Shown piece after piece: positions 19,802 to 28,316 of a DNA stretch of 64,000 bases. The position numbers and the translations under genes were made by a program. Numbering within the stretch: the stretch's first letter is position 1; each line of letters begins with the position of its first letter. The stretch is from Bog-532 sp963824545 (GTDB lineage: Bacteria; Actinomycetota; Actinomycetes; Streptosporangiales; Streptosporangiaceae): contig CAWGPP010000011.1 of the NCBI GenBank assembly GCA_963824545.1, positions 1-64,000 on the forward strand. Reading direction: 5' to 3'. Under the pieces are notes generated by a model. The model was not told the DNA's origin and made no database searches. It saw nothing but the letters and a program-made list of their open reading frames with translations.

Positions 19802-21870
19802 CGACGTTCGACGATCTGGGTGGATCACGAAGCGATCACAGCCCGTACGTGGGGCCCCGCCCATTCCGCCGAACCGATGCCGGCCGGTTCTTCGGCCGCA
19901 GCCTGGAAGCTCGCGATGTCAAGCACCTGTGGATCGGCGACCAGGTGACGGTCCTGCACGGACCGGCGGGCGTGGGGAAGACGTCATTGCTGAACGCCGG
20001 GGTCCTGCCGCTGCTGAGCGAGGAACCATACGTCGAACTGCTCCCCGTGGGCGGACTCGGGCACGAGTCGTCCGTCGCGCTGGCGGTACAGCCGCCTTCC
20101 AACAGCTACAGCTTCGCGCTGCTGAGTGACTGGGCCCGATTCGAAGAGCCGCCCACGCCCGGAACGTCAATAGCAGATTTCCTGCTCGCCCGCGTGCCGG
20201 CCACTTCCGGGCCTGCCGACCCCGTGCATCTGCTTGCGGCGATCGATCATTTCGAGGAACTGTTCACCTCGTTCCCGGCCCGCCAGGCCGAACGCGGGGA
20301 GTTCATCGACCAGCTAGCGGCGGCGGTGCGCCAAGTCTCAGCGATCCGGCTGCTGATTGTCATCAACGACGAATACCTGGGGGAGCTCAAGGCATATGAA
20401 CGCAGGCTTTCCCCGTTCCCGCTGGAGTACATACGGCTCAGCTCGCTAAGCGCCGATACTGCCCTGGACGCTATCACCGGCCCGCTGAGGGGTACCCGGC
20501 GCGAATTCGCCGCCGACGTACCGGAAAAGATCGTCGATAACCTTACGACCATCGAATATACGGATATCGCAGGTGAGTCCGCTACCGTGCATAGTGATAG
20601 CGTCGAGCCGCTGCTGCTGCAGATCGCCTGCTCTGATCTATGGGCATCAGTGCCGGACGGTACCGATCTCATCACGAGCGATCACCTGCAGTTTTATGGT
20701 CAGGTCGATCAGGCGCTCCGCCGGTTCTATGACGCGGCGATAGACCTTGTGCGGCGGGAAATGGAGGAGACCGAGGAACAGCTCCGGGCCTGGATTGAGT
20801 CGACCTTCATCACCGAGCACGGCACCCGCGGCACAGCGAGCCTGGGACTGATCGCTACGGCGGGAATGCCGAACAAGGTTGCCGATGCATTCACCGAGGC
20901 CCGCATCCTCACCAAGGAGTATCGCGCCCGGGGCACCTGGTACCAGCTCAGCCACGACCGGATGATCGCAGCGATCCGGGACGCAAACCGCGGGTGGCGC
21001 GCGACCCGCGGGCTTGACATTAACCCGCCTCCGCCAATGACCGCGCACAGCGGGCTGATCGCCGCCGCCGAGGCGGCCCTGGCCGCCGGGAACTTTCCTA
21101 CTGCGCAGACGTTTGCGGCCAGGGCCGTCGACAATTACAAGGCGGATGACGATACGCGGCGGATGGGATACGCGCTGACCATCCAGGCCGAAATCGCCCA
21201 CGCCAAAGGTGATCTTCCAGCGGCCGAAGGCTATCTCCAGCGGGCCCAGTCGATCTTTACGCTTCTGGAAGACCGGGATCTGGTGGCGCGAAGTCTCTCC
21301 GCATTGGCGGACGTGCGGTTCGAGAGCGGGGACTACATATCGGCGGAGCAGCTCCAGCGCGATGCGGTGGAGCAGCTTCCCACCTACGTCGACGCCATTA
21401 TCGGCCTGGGGTATGCGCAATGGTACGAAGGCTCTCCCGCGGATGCCGCGGCCACTTTCGACCAGGCGCTCGGCTGGGACGCCCGGGCGGCCCGGGCCGC
21501 CGGCCTCAGGGGCCAGGTGCTGGCCGAAATGGAGGAATACGACGCTGCTCTGGCGAACCTTGATTCCGCGCTGCAGGGCGATCCCCCGCTGCCGCCGGAC
21601 GAAGAGGTGGACGCCCATTCCGCCCGGGCGCTGGCGTTGTCCGGCCTCGGCCGTGACGAGGAAGCGGACCGGGAACTGGCTATCGCCCGCAGCCAGGCAC
21701 CCGACCGCGCCCGTACGCTCCGCCGGGCCGGGAAGATAGCCAAGATCCGCGCCCAGAACACCCTGGCAGCGGCAGAATTCCGCAGGGCACTGGATGCCGA
21801 TCCCCCGCTGCCGCCGTGGGATCAGGACAATGCGCGGCGACTGCTCAGTGAGGTGTCGGGCGGCGCCTGA
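19798..21870 (+). CDS. nSTAND NTPase with C-terminal TPR repeats
   Basis: The 690-residue protein starts with the nSTAND1-type hallmark SPYVGPRPFRRTDAGRFFGR, followed by Walker A GPAGVGKTS (residues 55-63) and an acidic Walker B-like strand RLLIVINDEY. A helical winged region follows, ending with the conserved YQLSHDRMIAAI segment that precedes variable sensor domains in this class. Residues from about 415 onward form tetratricopeptide repeats (AAEAALAAGNFPTAQ, then GDLPAAEGYLQRA and others). The natural reading is sensor (TPR), switch (NTPase) and, in the coupled gene upstream, effector (SIR2). Confidence 0.85.
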   Translation: MTTFDDLGGSRSDHSPYVGPRPFRRTDAGRFFGRSLEARDVKHLWIGDQVTVLHGPAGVGKTSLLNAGVLPLLSEEPYVELLPVGGLGHESSVALAVQPPSNSYSFALLSDWARFEEPPTPGTSIADFLLARVPATSGPADPVHLLAAIDHFEELFTSFPARQAERGEFIDQLAAAVRQVSAIRLLIVINDEYLGELKAYERRLSPFPLEYIRLSSLSADTALDAITGPLRGTRREFAADVPEKIVDNLTTIEYTDIAGESATVHSDSVEPLLLQIACSDLWASVPDGTDLITSDHLQFYGQVDQALRRFYDAAIDLVRREMEETEEQLRAWIESTFITEHGTRGTASLGLIATAGMPNKVADAFTEARILTKEYRARGTWYQLSHDRMIAAIRDANRGWRATRGLDINPPPPMTAHSGLIAAAEAALAAGNFPTAQTFAARAVDNYKADDDTRRMGYALTIQAEIAHAKGDLPAAEGYLQRAQSIFTLLEDRDLVARSLSALADVRFESGDYISAEQLQRDAVEQLPTYVDAIIGLGYAQWYEGSPADAAATFDQALGWDARAARAAGLRGQVLAEMEEYDAALANLDSALQGDPPLPPDEEVDAHSARALALSGLGRDEEADRELAIARSQAPDRARTLRRAGKIAKIRAQNTLAAAEFRRALDADPPLPPWDQDNARRLLSEVSGGA

Positions 21871-21878
21871 GGTGTCTG

Positions 21879-22466
21879 TCAGCGCTCGATGTGGTTCTGG
21901 CCGGGGCGGCTATCGGGCGCGGTAAGAGATTCCGACGAGGCCAGCGAACGCGGGGTCGTCGGCGACTCGGGCGGCGGCCGTCCGTCGGCGGTCAGCTTCG
22001 CCATCCGGGCCAGCCAGTCGTCCAGGTCCCCGGTGGTCACCACGTCGGCGAGCGCGAGCCGGACGGCGGCCAGCTCCCGGGCCAGGAACTCGGTGTCGGC
22101 CTGGGTCCGGGCCGCCACCTCCCGGTCACGGTCGATGTTGGCGCGGTCCCGGTCGTCCTGGCGGTTCTGGGCCAGCAGGATCAGCGGGGCGGCGTACGCC
22201 GCCTGGGTGGAGAACGCCAGGTTGAGCAGGATGAACGGATAGGGGTCCCAGTGCTGGATGATCCCGATGGTGTTGAGGATGATCCAGCCGATGACGAGTA
22301 CCGTCTGGCCGGCCAGGAAGCGGCCGGTGCCGAGGAACCGGGCAATGGCCTCGGAGAACTTGCCGAAGGCGTCGGCGTCGTAGTGCGGGCCCATCCGCGG
22401 GGCCGCCCCGCGGGGGACCGACAGGTCAGGGCGTTCACCGAACCGCCGGGAAGACGATCGTGTCAT
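21879..22466 (-). CDS. DUF1003 membrane protein
   Basis: The roughly 195-residue protein carries the DUF1003 core: a helix ending in FLGTGRFLAGQTVLVIGWI, a short turn and YPFILLNLAFSTQAAYAAP, forming two transmembrane helices, then ILLAQNRQDDRDR leading into a cytosolic coiled-coil. I start at ATG 22466 because AGGAGG precedes it by 7 bases; a start at 22490 would overlap the MgtE/CBS gene. Genes of this type very often follow magnesium-transporter-like proteins, as here. The stop and start regions of the two genes practically touch, so they form an operon. Biochemical role unknown. Confidence 0.85.
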   Translation of the reverse strand: MTRSSSRRFGERPDLSVPRGAAPRMGPHYDADAFGKFSEAIARFLGTGRFLAGQTVLVIGWIILNTIGIIQHWDPYPFILLNLAFSTQAAYAAPLILLAQNRQDDRDRANIDRDREVAARTQADTEFLARELAAVRLALADVVTTGDLDDWLARMAKLTADGRPPPESPTTPRSLASSESLTAPDSRPGQNHIER

Positions 22467-22468
22467 GT

Positions 22469-23665
22469 TCACCCTCCTGTTCTTCGCCACCCCGCAGGCA
22501 GGAGATGATCGAGGACGTCATCGACGGTGACCGCGCCCAGCAGCCGACCGGCTTCATCGCAGACGGCCACGCTGACCAGGTTGTAGGCGGCCAGACGGGC
22601 CGCCAGCTCTCGCTCGGACAGTTCGGGACGGACGAAGGTGCTTGCCTCGACGCACTCGCCAACGGTCGCGGCGGGAGGATGCCGCAGCAGTTGCTGGAAT
22701 CCGACACTGCCGAGGAAACGCCCTGTCGGGGTCATTGTAGGCGGCTCGCACACGTACACCTGCGCGGCCGCGGTGATCGGGCGCTCCGGCTCACGGATAC
22801 GCGCGAGCACCTCGGCGACCGGCACATCGGGCGCGACGATCACCGGCTCGGAGGTCATCAGGCCGCCCGCCGTCCGGGCGTCGTAGCGCAGCAGGCGGCG
22901 GATGTCGGCGGCCTGCACCGATTCCATCGCGGTCAGCAGCCGCTCCCGCTGATCATCCGGCATCTCGGCCAGCAGGTCCGCGGCGTCGTCGGGCTCCATC
23001 TCCTCCACGACGTCGGCGCTGCGTTCCAGGCCGACGCTGGCCAGCAGCCGGATCTGATCCTGCTCGGGCATCTCCTCCAGCAGGTCAGCCAGTTCCTCGT
23101 CGTCCAGCGCGGCCGCGAGCTGGTTCCGCCGGGTATGCGACATGCCCTCGACCGCGTTGGCCAGGTCGGTGGGGTTCATCTCCCGCAGGTCGGCGAGCTG
23201 CTCGGCCAGCGCGCCGACCTGGAACAGCTCCGGATGCTCGTCCCACGGCACGATCTGGGTGGACCGGAGCCGCAGCCCCCGGCCTCGCGTGATGGCCAGA
23301 TCGGAGATCTTCCAGCCCCGCCCGGTGGTCGAGGGGGTGATCGCGACATCGACCACGGTGCCCTGCTCGACGGGCTTGTTGTACAGCTCGGAGGCCAGGA
23401 TCTCCCCGGTCCGGCGGGTGAAGCGGTCAAGATCGACGGTGCCGCCGCTCAGGTGCGCCCCGTCGACGGACATCTCCGCGATCCGGCCGAAGTTAACGAA
23501 GATGCGGCGCCGTTGCAGCGTCACCACCAGGCCGAGAGCGCGTGGCGCGAGGCCCTGGGCGGCCGGCAGGATGACGACGTCGCGGACGCGGCCGATCGGC
23601 GTCCCCTCGCTGTCCAGCAGCGGGCGGCCGCGCAGCCGGGACGTGAACACCTGCTGGGCTGTCAT
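22469..23665 (-). CDS. MgtE N-domain/CBS-pair protein with PRC-barrel-like N-terminus
   Basis: The 398-residue protein has an N-terminal beta-rich, PRC-barrel-like part with RLRGRPLLDSEGTPIGRV. It continues with an MgtE intracellular N-domain superhelix (LADLLEEMPEQDQIRLL, then DDAADLLAEMPDDQRERLL) and a CBS domain pair (GGLMTSEPVIVAPDVPV). It ends with LGAVTVDDVLDHLLP. No membrane helices follow, so this is the cytosolic sensor half of an MgtE Mg2+ channel without the pore. It is probably a regulator of Mg2+ or metal status or of the DUF1003 partner encoded immediately downstream. Confidence 0.88.
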   Translation of the reverse strand: MTAQQVFTSRLRGRPLLDSEGTPIGRVRDVVILPAAQGLAPRALGLVVTLQRRRIFVNFGRIAEMSVDGAHLSGGTVDLDRFTRRTGEILASELYNKPVEQGTVVDVAITPSTTGRGWKISDLAITRGRGLRLRSTQIVPWDEHPELFQVGALAEQLADLREMNPTDLANAVEGMSHTRRNQLAAALDDEELADLLEEMPEQDQIRLLASVGLERSADVVEEMEPDDAADLLAEMPDDQRERLLTAMESVQAADIRRLLRYDARTAGGLMTSEPVIVAPDVPVAEVLARIREPERPITAAAQVYVCEPPTMTPTGRFLGSVGFQQLLRHPPAATVGECVEASTFVRPELSERELAARLAAYNLVSVAVCDEAGRLLGAVTVDDVLDHLLPAGWRRTGG

Positions 23666-23844
23666 GTCAGTGACTGCCTCCTTCTGCCGGCCACCTGCGG
23701 CAGGCGCACGATCTGCACCTTATTCTCGCGCAGCGGTGATGTCCGCGGCGCGGGGCGGCGTGCGGACAAGGCCCGGCGCGGGGAAATACGGGCACCCGGA
23801 AATTACTTGCTCAATAATGTGCACCCGCCGGACCATGGGCCGAT

Positions 23845-24360
23845 ATGACCGCCACTCCCGCTGACGTCGGCATCACCAGCGAAGAGTTCCGCCGGGCCAT
23901 GGGGCACTTCGCGACGGGGGTCACGGTCGTCACGTCGGTCGGCCCGGACGGCCAGCCCGTCGGCACGACCGCCAACGCGGTCAGCTCCCTCTCCCTCGAT
24001 CCGCCCCTGATCCTGGTCTGCCTCGACCGGGCCAGCCTGACCCTCGAGGTGATCCGCCGCCACGGCGCGTTCGTGGTGAACGTGCTGGCCACGCCGCAGC
24101 AGGACCTGTCCGCCAACTTCGCGCGGCGGGGGCTCGCGGCAGCCTGGGACGGGGTATCGCACCGGCCGGGCCCGACGGGCAGCCCGCGGCTGGAGGGAGT
24201 GCTCGCGGCGCTGGAGTGCACCGTGGAACACAGCTTCCCCGGCTGGGATCACGAGATCGTCATCGGGCGGCTCCAGTACGTGGAGACACCGGCCGCCGGC
24301 GCCGCCCCGCTGCTGTTCTGGCGCGGCTCCTACCTGTCCCTCGACGACGAGCAGGCCTGA
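23845..24360 (+). CDS. Flavin reductase family protein (NAD(P)H:FMN)
   Basis: This 171-residue flavin-reductase-like split barrel has FRRAMGHFATGVTVVTS at the N-terminus, the flavin-contacting TANAVSSLSLDPPL, and FVVNVLATPQQDLS. These proteins reduce FMN or FAD with NAD(P)H and supply it to two-component monooxygenases. The gene is divergent from the MgtE/CBS gene and convergent with an FAD-dependent oxidoreductase. No partner monooxygenase is visible, so the client is unknown. Confidence 0.9.
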   Translation: MTATPADVGITSEEFRRAMGHFATGVTVVTSVGPDGQPVGTTANAVSSLSLDPPLILVCLDRASLTLEVIRRHGAFVVNVLATPQQDLSANFARRGLAAAWDGVSHRPGPTGSPRLEGVLAALECTVEHSFPGWDHEIVIGRLQYVETPAAGAAPLLFWRGSYLSLDDEQA

Positions 24361-24420
24361 TCTCTCCGTTCCGGCGAACCGGGCGCGCGGGAGACCCGGC
24401 CCCGATGGCGCTGGATGGCT

Positions 24421-25761
24421 TCAGATGCGGGCGGTGCGGATGATGCCGTGGGGGTCGATCGCGGCGCGGATGGCGGCCAGGCGCGCGTGGTCCGCGGGAG
24501 CGAGCGGGCTGCCCGGCGAGCGCTGTCCCTCGGCGAACGGCGGGGCGGCCCGGCCGGTACCGGCCGGGTCGGCGGCCTGCCAGACGGCCTGCACGGCCTG
24601 ATCGACGGACGCCCGGGCCGCCGGATCCGGGGCAAGGCCGACCGTGTGGACCAGGAACGGGCCGGGTGCGTGCGTCAGCGCGCCGTCCACGGCGGGGTCC
24701 GGGTCGTCCACGTGCCGGATCTCGATCATGGCCAGCGGCGTGCCGTCGGCCAGGGCGGCGTGCAGGATCTCCCCGGCCCGTGCGGGCGTGCCCGGCCCCA
24801 GCCAGCGGCCGCCGCCGACGGCCGGGACGCCGGCGGGCGGATCCAGGTGGATGCCGCCCAGCCGGGACGCATCCGACGGGCCCCACGTGCTGACCACCGG
24901 CGCCGCGGCGGACCCGAGCGCGGCGAACAGCGCCGCCGCCTCGTCCGGGCCGTCGCTGGAGGCCGCGGAAAGGTGCACCACCGGCTGGCCCCGCAGTTCC
25001 GGCGGGAACGGCGGGCCGGGCGGCGCGTGCAGCAGCAAGAGGCAGGTGGTGAGGGCGGGCCCGAACGCGGGCAGCGCGCCGGCCCACGCGGCGGCGACCG
25101 CGTCCAGTTCGGTGGCGGGCCAGAGCAGGTAACCCGCCCACAGGTTCGCCACCGGGACCAGGCTGAACTCCACACTCGTGGCGATCCCGGCCCCGCCGCC
25201 GCCGCGGAACGCCCACCATGCGTCGTGGTCGGCGGGGTCGGCCGCGTCCTGCGCCGCGCGCCGCTGGCGGCCTTCGGCGTCCACGAAGTCCACCGCGGTC
25301 AGGTGAGCGGCGGCCAGGCCGTGCGGGCGGATCAGCCAGCCGACTCCCCCGCCGAACGTGTAGCCGGCCACCCCCACGCTGGGTGACGTGCCAGCCCGGC
25401 CAAGCAGGCCGTGCGGCTCAGCCGTCTGCTCCACCGGGGCCCAGGTCGCGCCGGCGCCCACCCGGGCCCTCCTGGCGGCGGGATCGATGGTGATGCCGGT
25501 CAGCGCCGAGGTGTCGGCCAGGAGCGTGTCCGGGCCGATGTCGCCGGCGGCGCCGTGCCCGGTGGCCTGCGGGGCGATCAGCCAGCCCCGTTCGGCGGCC
25601 AGCCGGACCGCGGCGGCCACCTGGGCCCCGCTGGCCGGGGCCACCACCGCGGCCGGATTCTGCGCGCCGCTGGAATTGTCCGGTGAGGTCGCACGCCGGT
25701 AGCGGTCCGAGCCCGGCCGGTACACCTCGAGGCCGTCCGCCGCTGTCGCTGGCACAGTCAT
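24421..25761 (-). CDS. FAD-binding oxidoreductase (BBE-like/PCMH type)
   Basis: The 446-residue protein has a PCMH-type FAD-binding domain: AVVAPASGAQVAAAV, the ATGHGAAG loop (the position of the His that can bind FAD covalently), GAGATWAPV, and the FAD-contacting GTSPSVGVAGYTFGGGVGW. The C-terminus has the short berberine-bridge-like ending around RAAIDPHGIIRTARI. The usual Cys of the second covalent FAD bond is not obvious. No Tat signal is present. The gene points toward the flavin reductase gene but is on the opposite strand, so no operon link follows. Confidence 0.88.
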   Translation of the reverse strand: MTVPATAADGLEVYRPGSDRYRRATSPDNSSGAQNPAAVVAPASGAQVAAAVRLAAERGWLIAPQATGHGAAGDIGPDTLLADTSALTGITIDPAARRARVGAGATWAPVEQTAEPHGLLGRAGTSPSVGVAGYTFGGGVGWLIRPHGLAAAHLTAVDFVDAEGRQRRAAQDAADPADHDAWWAFRGGGGAGIATSVEFSLVPVANLWAGYLLWPATELDAVAAAWAGALPAFGPALTTCLLLLHAPPGPPFPPELRGQPVVHLSAASSDGPDEAAALFAALGSAAAPVVSTWGPSDASRLGGIHLDPPAGVPAVGGGRWLGPGTPARAGEILHAALADGTPLAMIEIRHVDDPDPAVDGALTHAPGPFLVHTVGLAPDPAARASVDQAVQAVWQAADPAGTGRAAPPFAEGQRSPGSPLAPADHARLAAIRAAIDPHGIIRTARI

Positions 25762-25798
25762 GCCGACGGCCTTACCCTAAGGGGACGAATTCATCCGC

Positions 25799-27688
25799 TT
25801 AGGGGGCGGGCGCTAATCCCAGACGCTGCTGGTACCGCTGCGGCGGCACGTACATGCCGGGCACCGCGTGCAGCCGGGGCCGGGAGGCGCTGTCGGCGCG
25901 GGCGACCATCAACGCGACGTCGTCACCGTGCCGGGTGAGCCGCGGGCTGGCCAGCAGCCGGTCCGCGAGCGTTTCCAGCTCGTCCCCGGCACCGTCCTGG
26001 AACACCTGAAGCAGCGCATGGACGTTGCCGTCGGGGTCGCTGCCGTCGTCTTCGAGCAGGCCGTCGGTGGCCAGCAGGAGGGTCGACCCGGCGGGCAGCG
26101 GGATCGTGACGGTGGTGTACTTCTCCGCGGGGTCCACGCCCAGCAGCAGGTCGTCGCCCTGGTCGAGGAGCATCGGCGCGGCGCCCGGTGACAGCAGCAC
26201 CGGCGCGGGATGACCGGCCCGGCACATCTCCAGCTGACCGCTGGCCGGGTCGATCACCACGAAGCAGCAGGTGGCGAACAGCGCCATGTCCGGGTCGGTG
26301 TTCAGCTCGGTCAGCCACTCGTTGGCGCGCGTCATCACCGCGGCGGGCCCATGGCCTTCGCGGGCGTAGGCGTGCACGACCATGCTGAGCCGTCCCATCA
26401 GGGACGCGGCGATCGGATTATGCCCCTGGACGTCCCCGATCACGAGGGCCACCCGGCCGCCGGGCAGCTCGATCGCGTCGTAGAAGTCGCCGCCGATTTC
26501 CAGGCCCGAGGTAACCGGCTGGTAGCGGGCGGCGATGCTCACGCCGGGCACCAGCAGCGGCCCGCGTGGCAGCAGGCCATGCTGCAGGTCGCGGGCCAGC
26601 GCGTGCTCCGACTCATACATCCGCGCGCTCTGCAGCGACTGGGCCAGCAGGCCCGAGGCGGTGACCAGCAGCGCGCGCTCCTCGTTGCCGAACTCGCGCG
26701 GTTCGGCGAAGCCCATCAGGCACGCGCCGAGCCGGCCTTTGGCGCCGGGGACCGGCACCGCCGCCCAGGCGCGCTGCGCCGAGCCGGCGACCGCCGGGGC
26801 CAGATGAGGATAGCTGCGCAGCAGGTCCTCGGGAGAGCGGAAAAACGCGGCAGCCGCCCCTTCGATCGCGTGCGCGACCGGCGAGCCGGGGGACGGCTCC
26901 GGATCGGCGAGCAGCCGGGCCGCGTCCGGGCTGAAGCCGTACGAGGTGACCGCGGCGCAGTCCCCCTCGTGCCCGGTAACGATCACCAGGCTGTTCGCGC
27001 CGTAAGAGGCCAGGCCCTCACGGGCCGCGGCGGTAATGGCCTCCACGGTGACCGCGGAGGCCAGCGCGGCGGTGAACTTCTGCGTCAGCGACGTCCGCTC
27101 GGCGCCTTCGTGCAGCCGGCGCCGTTCGGCTTCACGGCTGGCCCAGATGGTCGTGGTGTCCATGACGAAGGCGGTCACCCTGGCCGGCCGGCCATCCGGG
27201 CCCGGCAGGACCCGGCCGCGGGCCTCCATCGTGCGCACCGAGCCGTCCAAGCCGATCACCCGGTAGTCAACCTGATACGTACCGCATGAGTGCATCATCT
27301 GGCGCATCGCGGCGACGACGCCGGGCCGGTCTTCCTCCGGCACCCGCGCCAGGAACGTCTGGATCGTGGCCGGGCTGTTCTCGGGCAGGCCGTGCAACGC
27401 GTAGGCGCCCGGCTCGCAGACCACCTCGTTCGTGGCCATGTCCCAGCTGACGAGGCCGGCGTTGACGCTGGTCACCTTGGGCTGGAAGGCCGGCGCAGGC
27501 GGCAGGGCCGGCGCAGGCGGCAGGGCCGGCGCAGACCGGCCGGGGTCGGCCGGAATCGCGCCCAGCCCGGCCGGAATGGCCAGGCCCGACCAGACCACCC
27601 CCGCATTCACGGGGGTTCGCGGCTGCGGGAAACCATCACCCGGGACCGTATCCGGCCTCACCAGACGGTCACTCTCAGACAGGAACAC
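25799..27688 (-). CDS. PAS-GAF-SpoIIE (PP2C-type) serine phosphatase
   Basis: The 629-residue multidomain regulator begins with a Pro/Ala repeat (three 18-bp units around 27480-27540), followed by a PAS domain (VSWDMATNEVVCEPGAYALH). A GAF domain lies roughly at residues 220-370. The C-terminal SpoIIE phosphatase has DLQHGLLPRG, EIGGDFYDAIEL, VIGDVQGH, and STLLLATDGLLE with GDDVALM, the Asp residues expected to bind Mn/Mg. Such proteins usually dephosphorylate anti-sigma-factor antagonists in sigma-B-like partner-switching cascades. No anti-sigma or antagonist gene is adjacent. Confidence 0.92.
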   Translation of the reverse strand: MFLSESDRLVRPDTVPGDGFPQPRTPVNAGVVWSGLAIPAGLGAIPADPGRSAPALPPAPALPPAPAFQPKVTSVNAGLVSWDMATNEVVCEPGAYALHGLPENSPATIQTFLARVPEEDRPGVVAAMRQMMHSCGTYQVDYRVIGLDGSVRTMEARGRVLPGPDGRPARVTAFVMDTTTIWASREAERRRLHEGAERTSLTQKFTAALASAVTVEAITAAAREGLASYGANSLVIVTGHEGDCAAVTSYGFSPDAARLLADPEPSPGSPVAHAIEGAAAAFFRSPEDLLRSYPHLAPAVAGSAQRAWAAVPVPGAKGRLGACLMGFAEPREFGNEERALLVTASGLLAQSLQSARMYESEHALARDLQHGLLPRGPLLVPGVSIAARYQPVTSGLEIGGDFYDAIELPGGRVALVIGDVQGHNPIAASLMGRLSMVVHAYAREGHGPAAVMTRANEWLTELNTDPDMALFATCCFVVIDPASGQLEMCRAGHPAPVLLSPGAAPMLLDQGDDLLLGVDPAEKYTTVTIPLPAGSTLLLATDGLLEDDGSDPDGNVHALLQVFQDGAGDELETLADRLLASPRLTRHGDDVALMVARADSASRPRLHAVPGMYVPPQRYQQRLGLAPAP

Positions 27689-28316
27689 CAGCTAACCCAG
27701 TTCAATGCCGCACACCTAGCCTTTCCCCCCCGGCGGCTCTGCGATCTCTTTCCCACCGCCGACTTAGCTCCACGTAGCGCGGGCCGTCAAGACCCGGTAG
27801 AGCCTGATGAACGGAATGAGCATAGCGCCGAATGGACGCGCATTGGGGGTAAAAACGCAGGTCAGAGGTGACCCGACACAGTTGTACCCGATATGCGGCC
27901 GGAGCAGGAATTCCTTTATCTCCACCGGTCGGCCGCATGCGGCTTATTCCCGCATTGTCCATGTCGCGGGCAGGATCGGTCAGCGGCAAGACACTCCCTG
28001 GTCAGCGCGCCGCAGCGGCCGGGCCGGAGCCGGGCGCCCGGGCCGCGGAGGCCGCGCATGAGCGGAAGACCGCGTGATCTGAGCACGCAATTCTGTGGCG
28101 TCATTTCTGGCTATATTCAGCGCCGCCAAAAGGCCAGGCTATTGCCCCGGCAATCGCGCACACATTACTGGATGCCGTTACGCACTTGCATCGGAGGCCC
28201 GGGTGGCCCACCGGATACCGCCGACGCGCCAGCCGAGCGGGTGGCCGCAGCCAGCCGGTGAAACTGGGCCGGCCGTCCCGGATGACCGATTTGCCCGTTT
28301 CAATCCCAGAAATGAC
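27689..28316. other. Non-coding interval between phosphatase and MFS genes
   Basis: About 630 bases without a gene I can defend. Short open frames exist on both strands but lack ribosome binding sites, codon-position GC bias and family resemblance. The middle part (about 27800-27990) is visibly less GC-rich and may hold the promoter of the phosphatase gene, which reads leftward from 27688. Confidence 0.4.

Noticed and set aside
27702..27989. 95-codon minus-strand frame
   Set aside because: No ribosome site, no family resemblance, and the composition looks like translated intergenic DNA.
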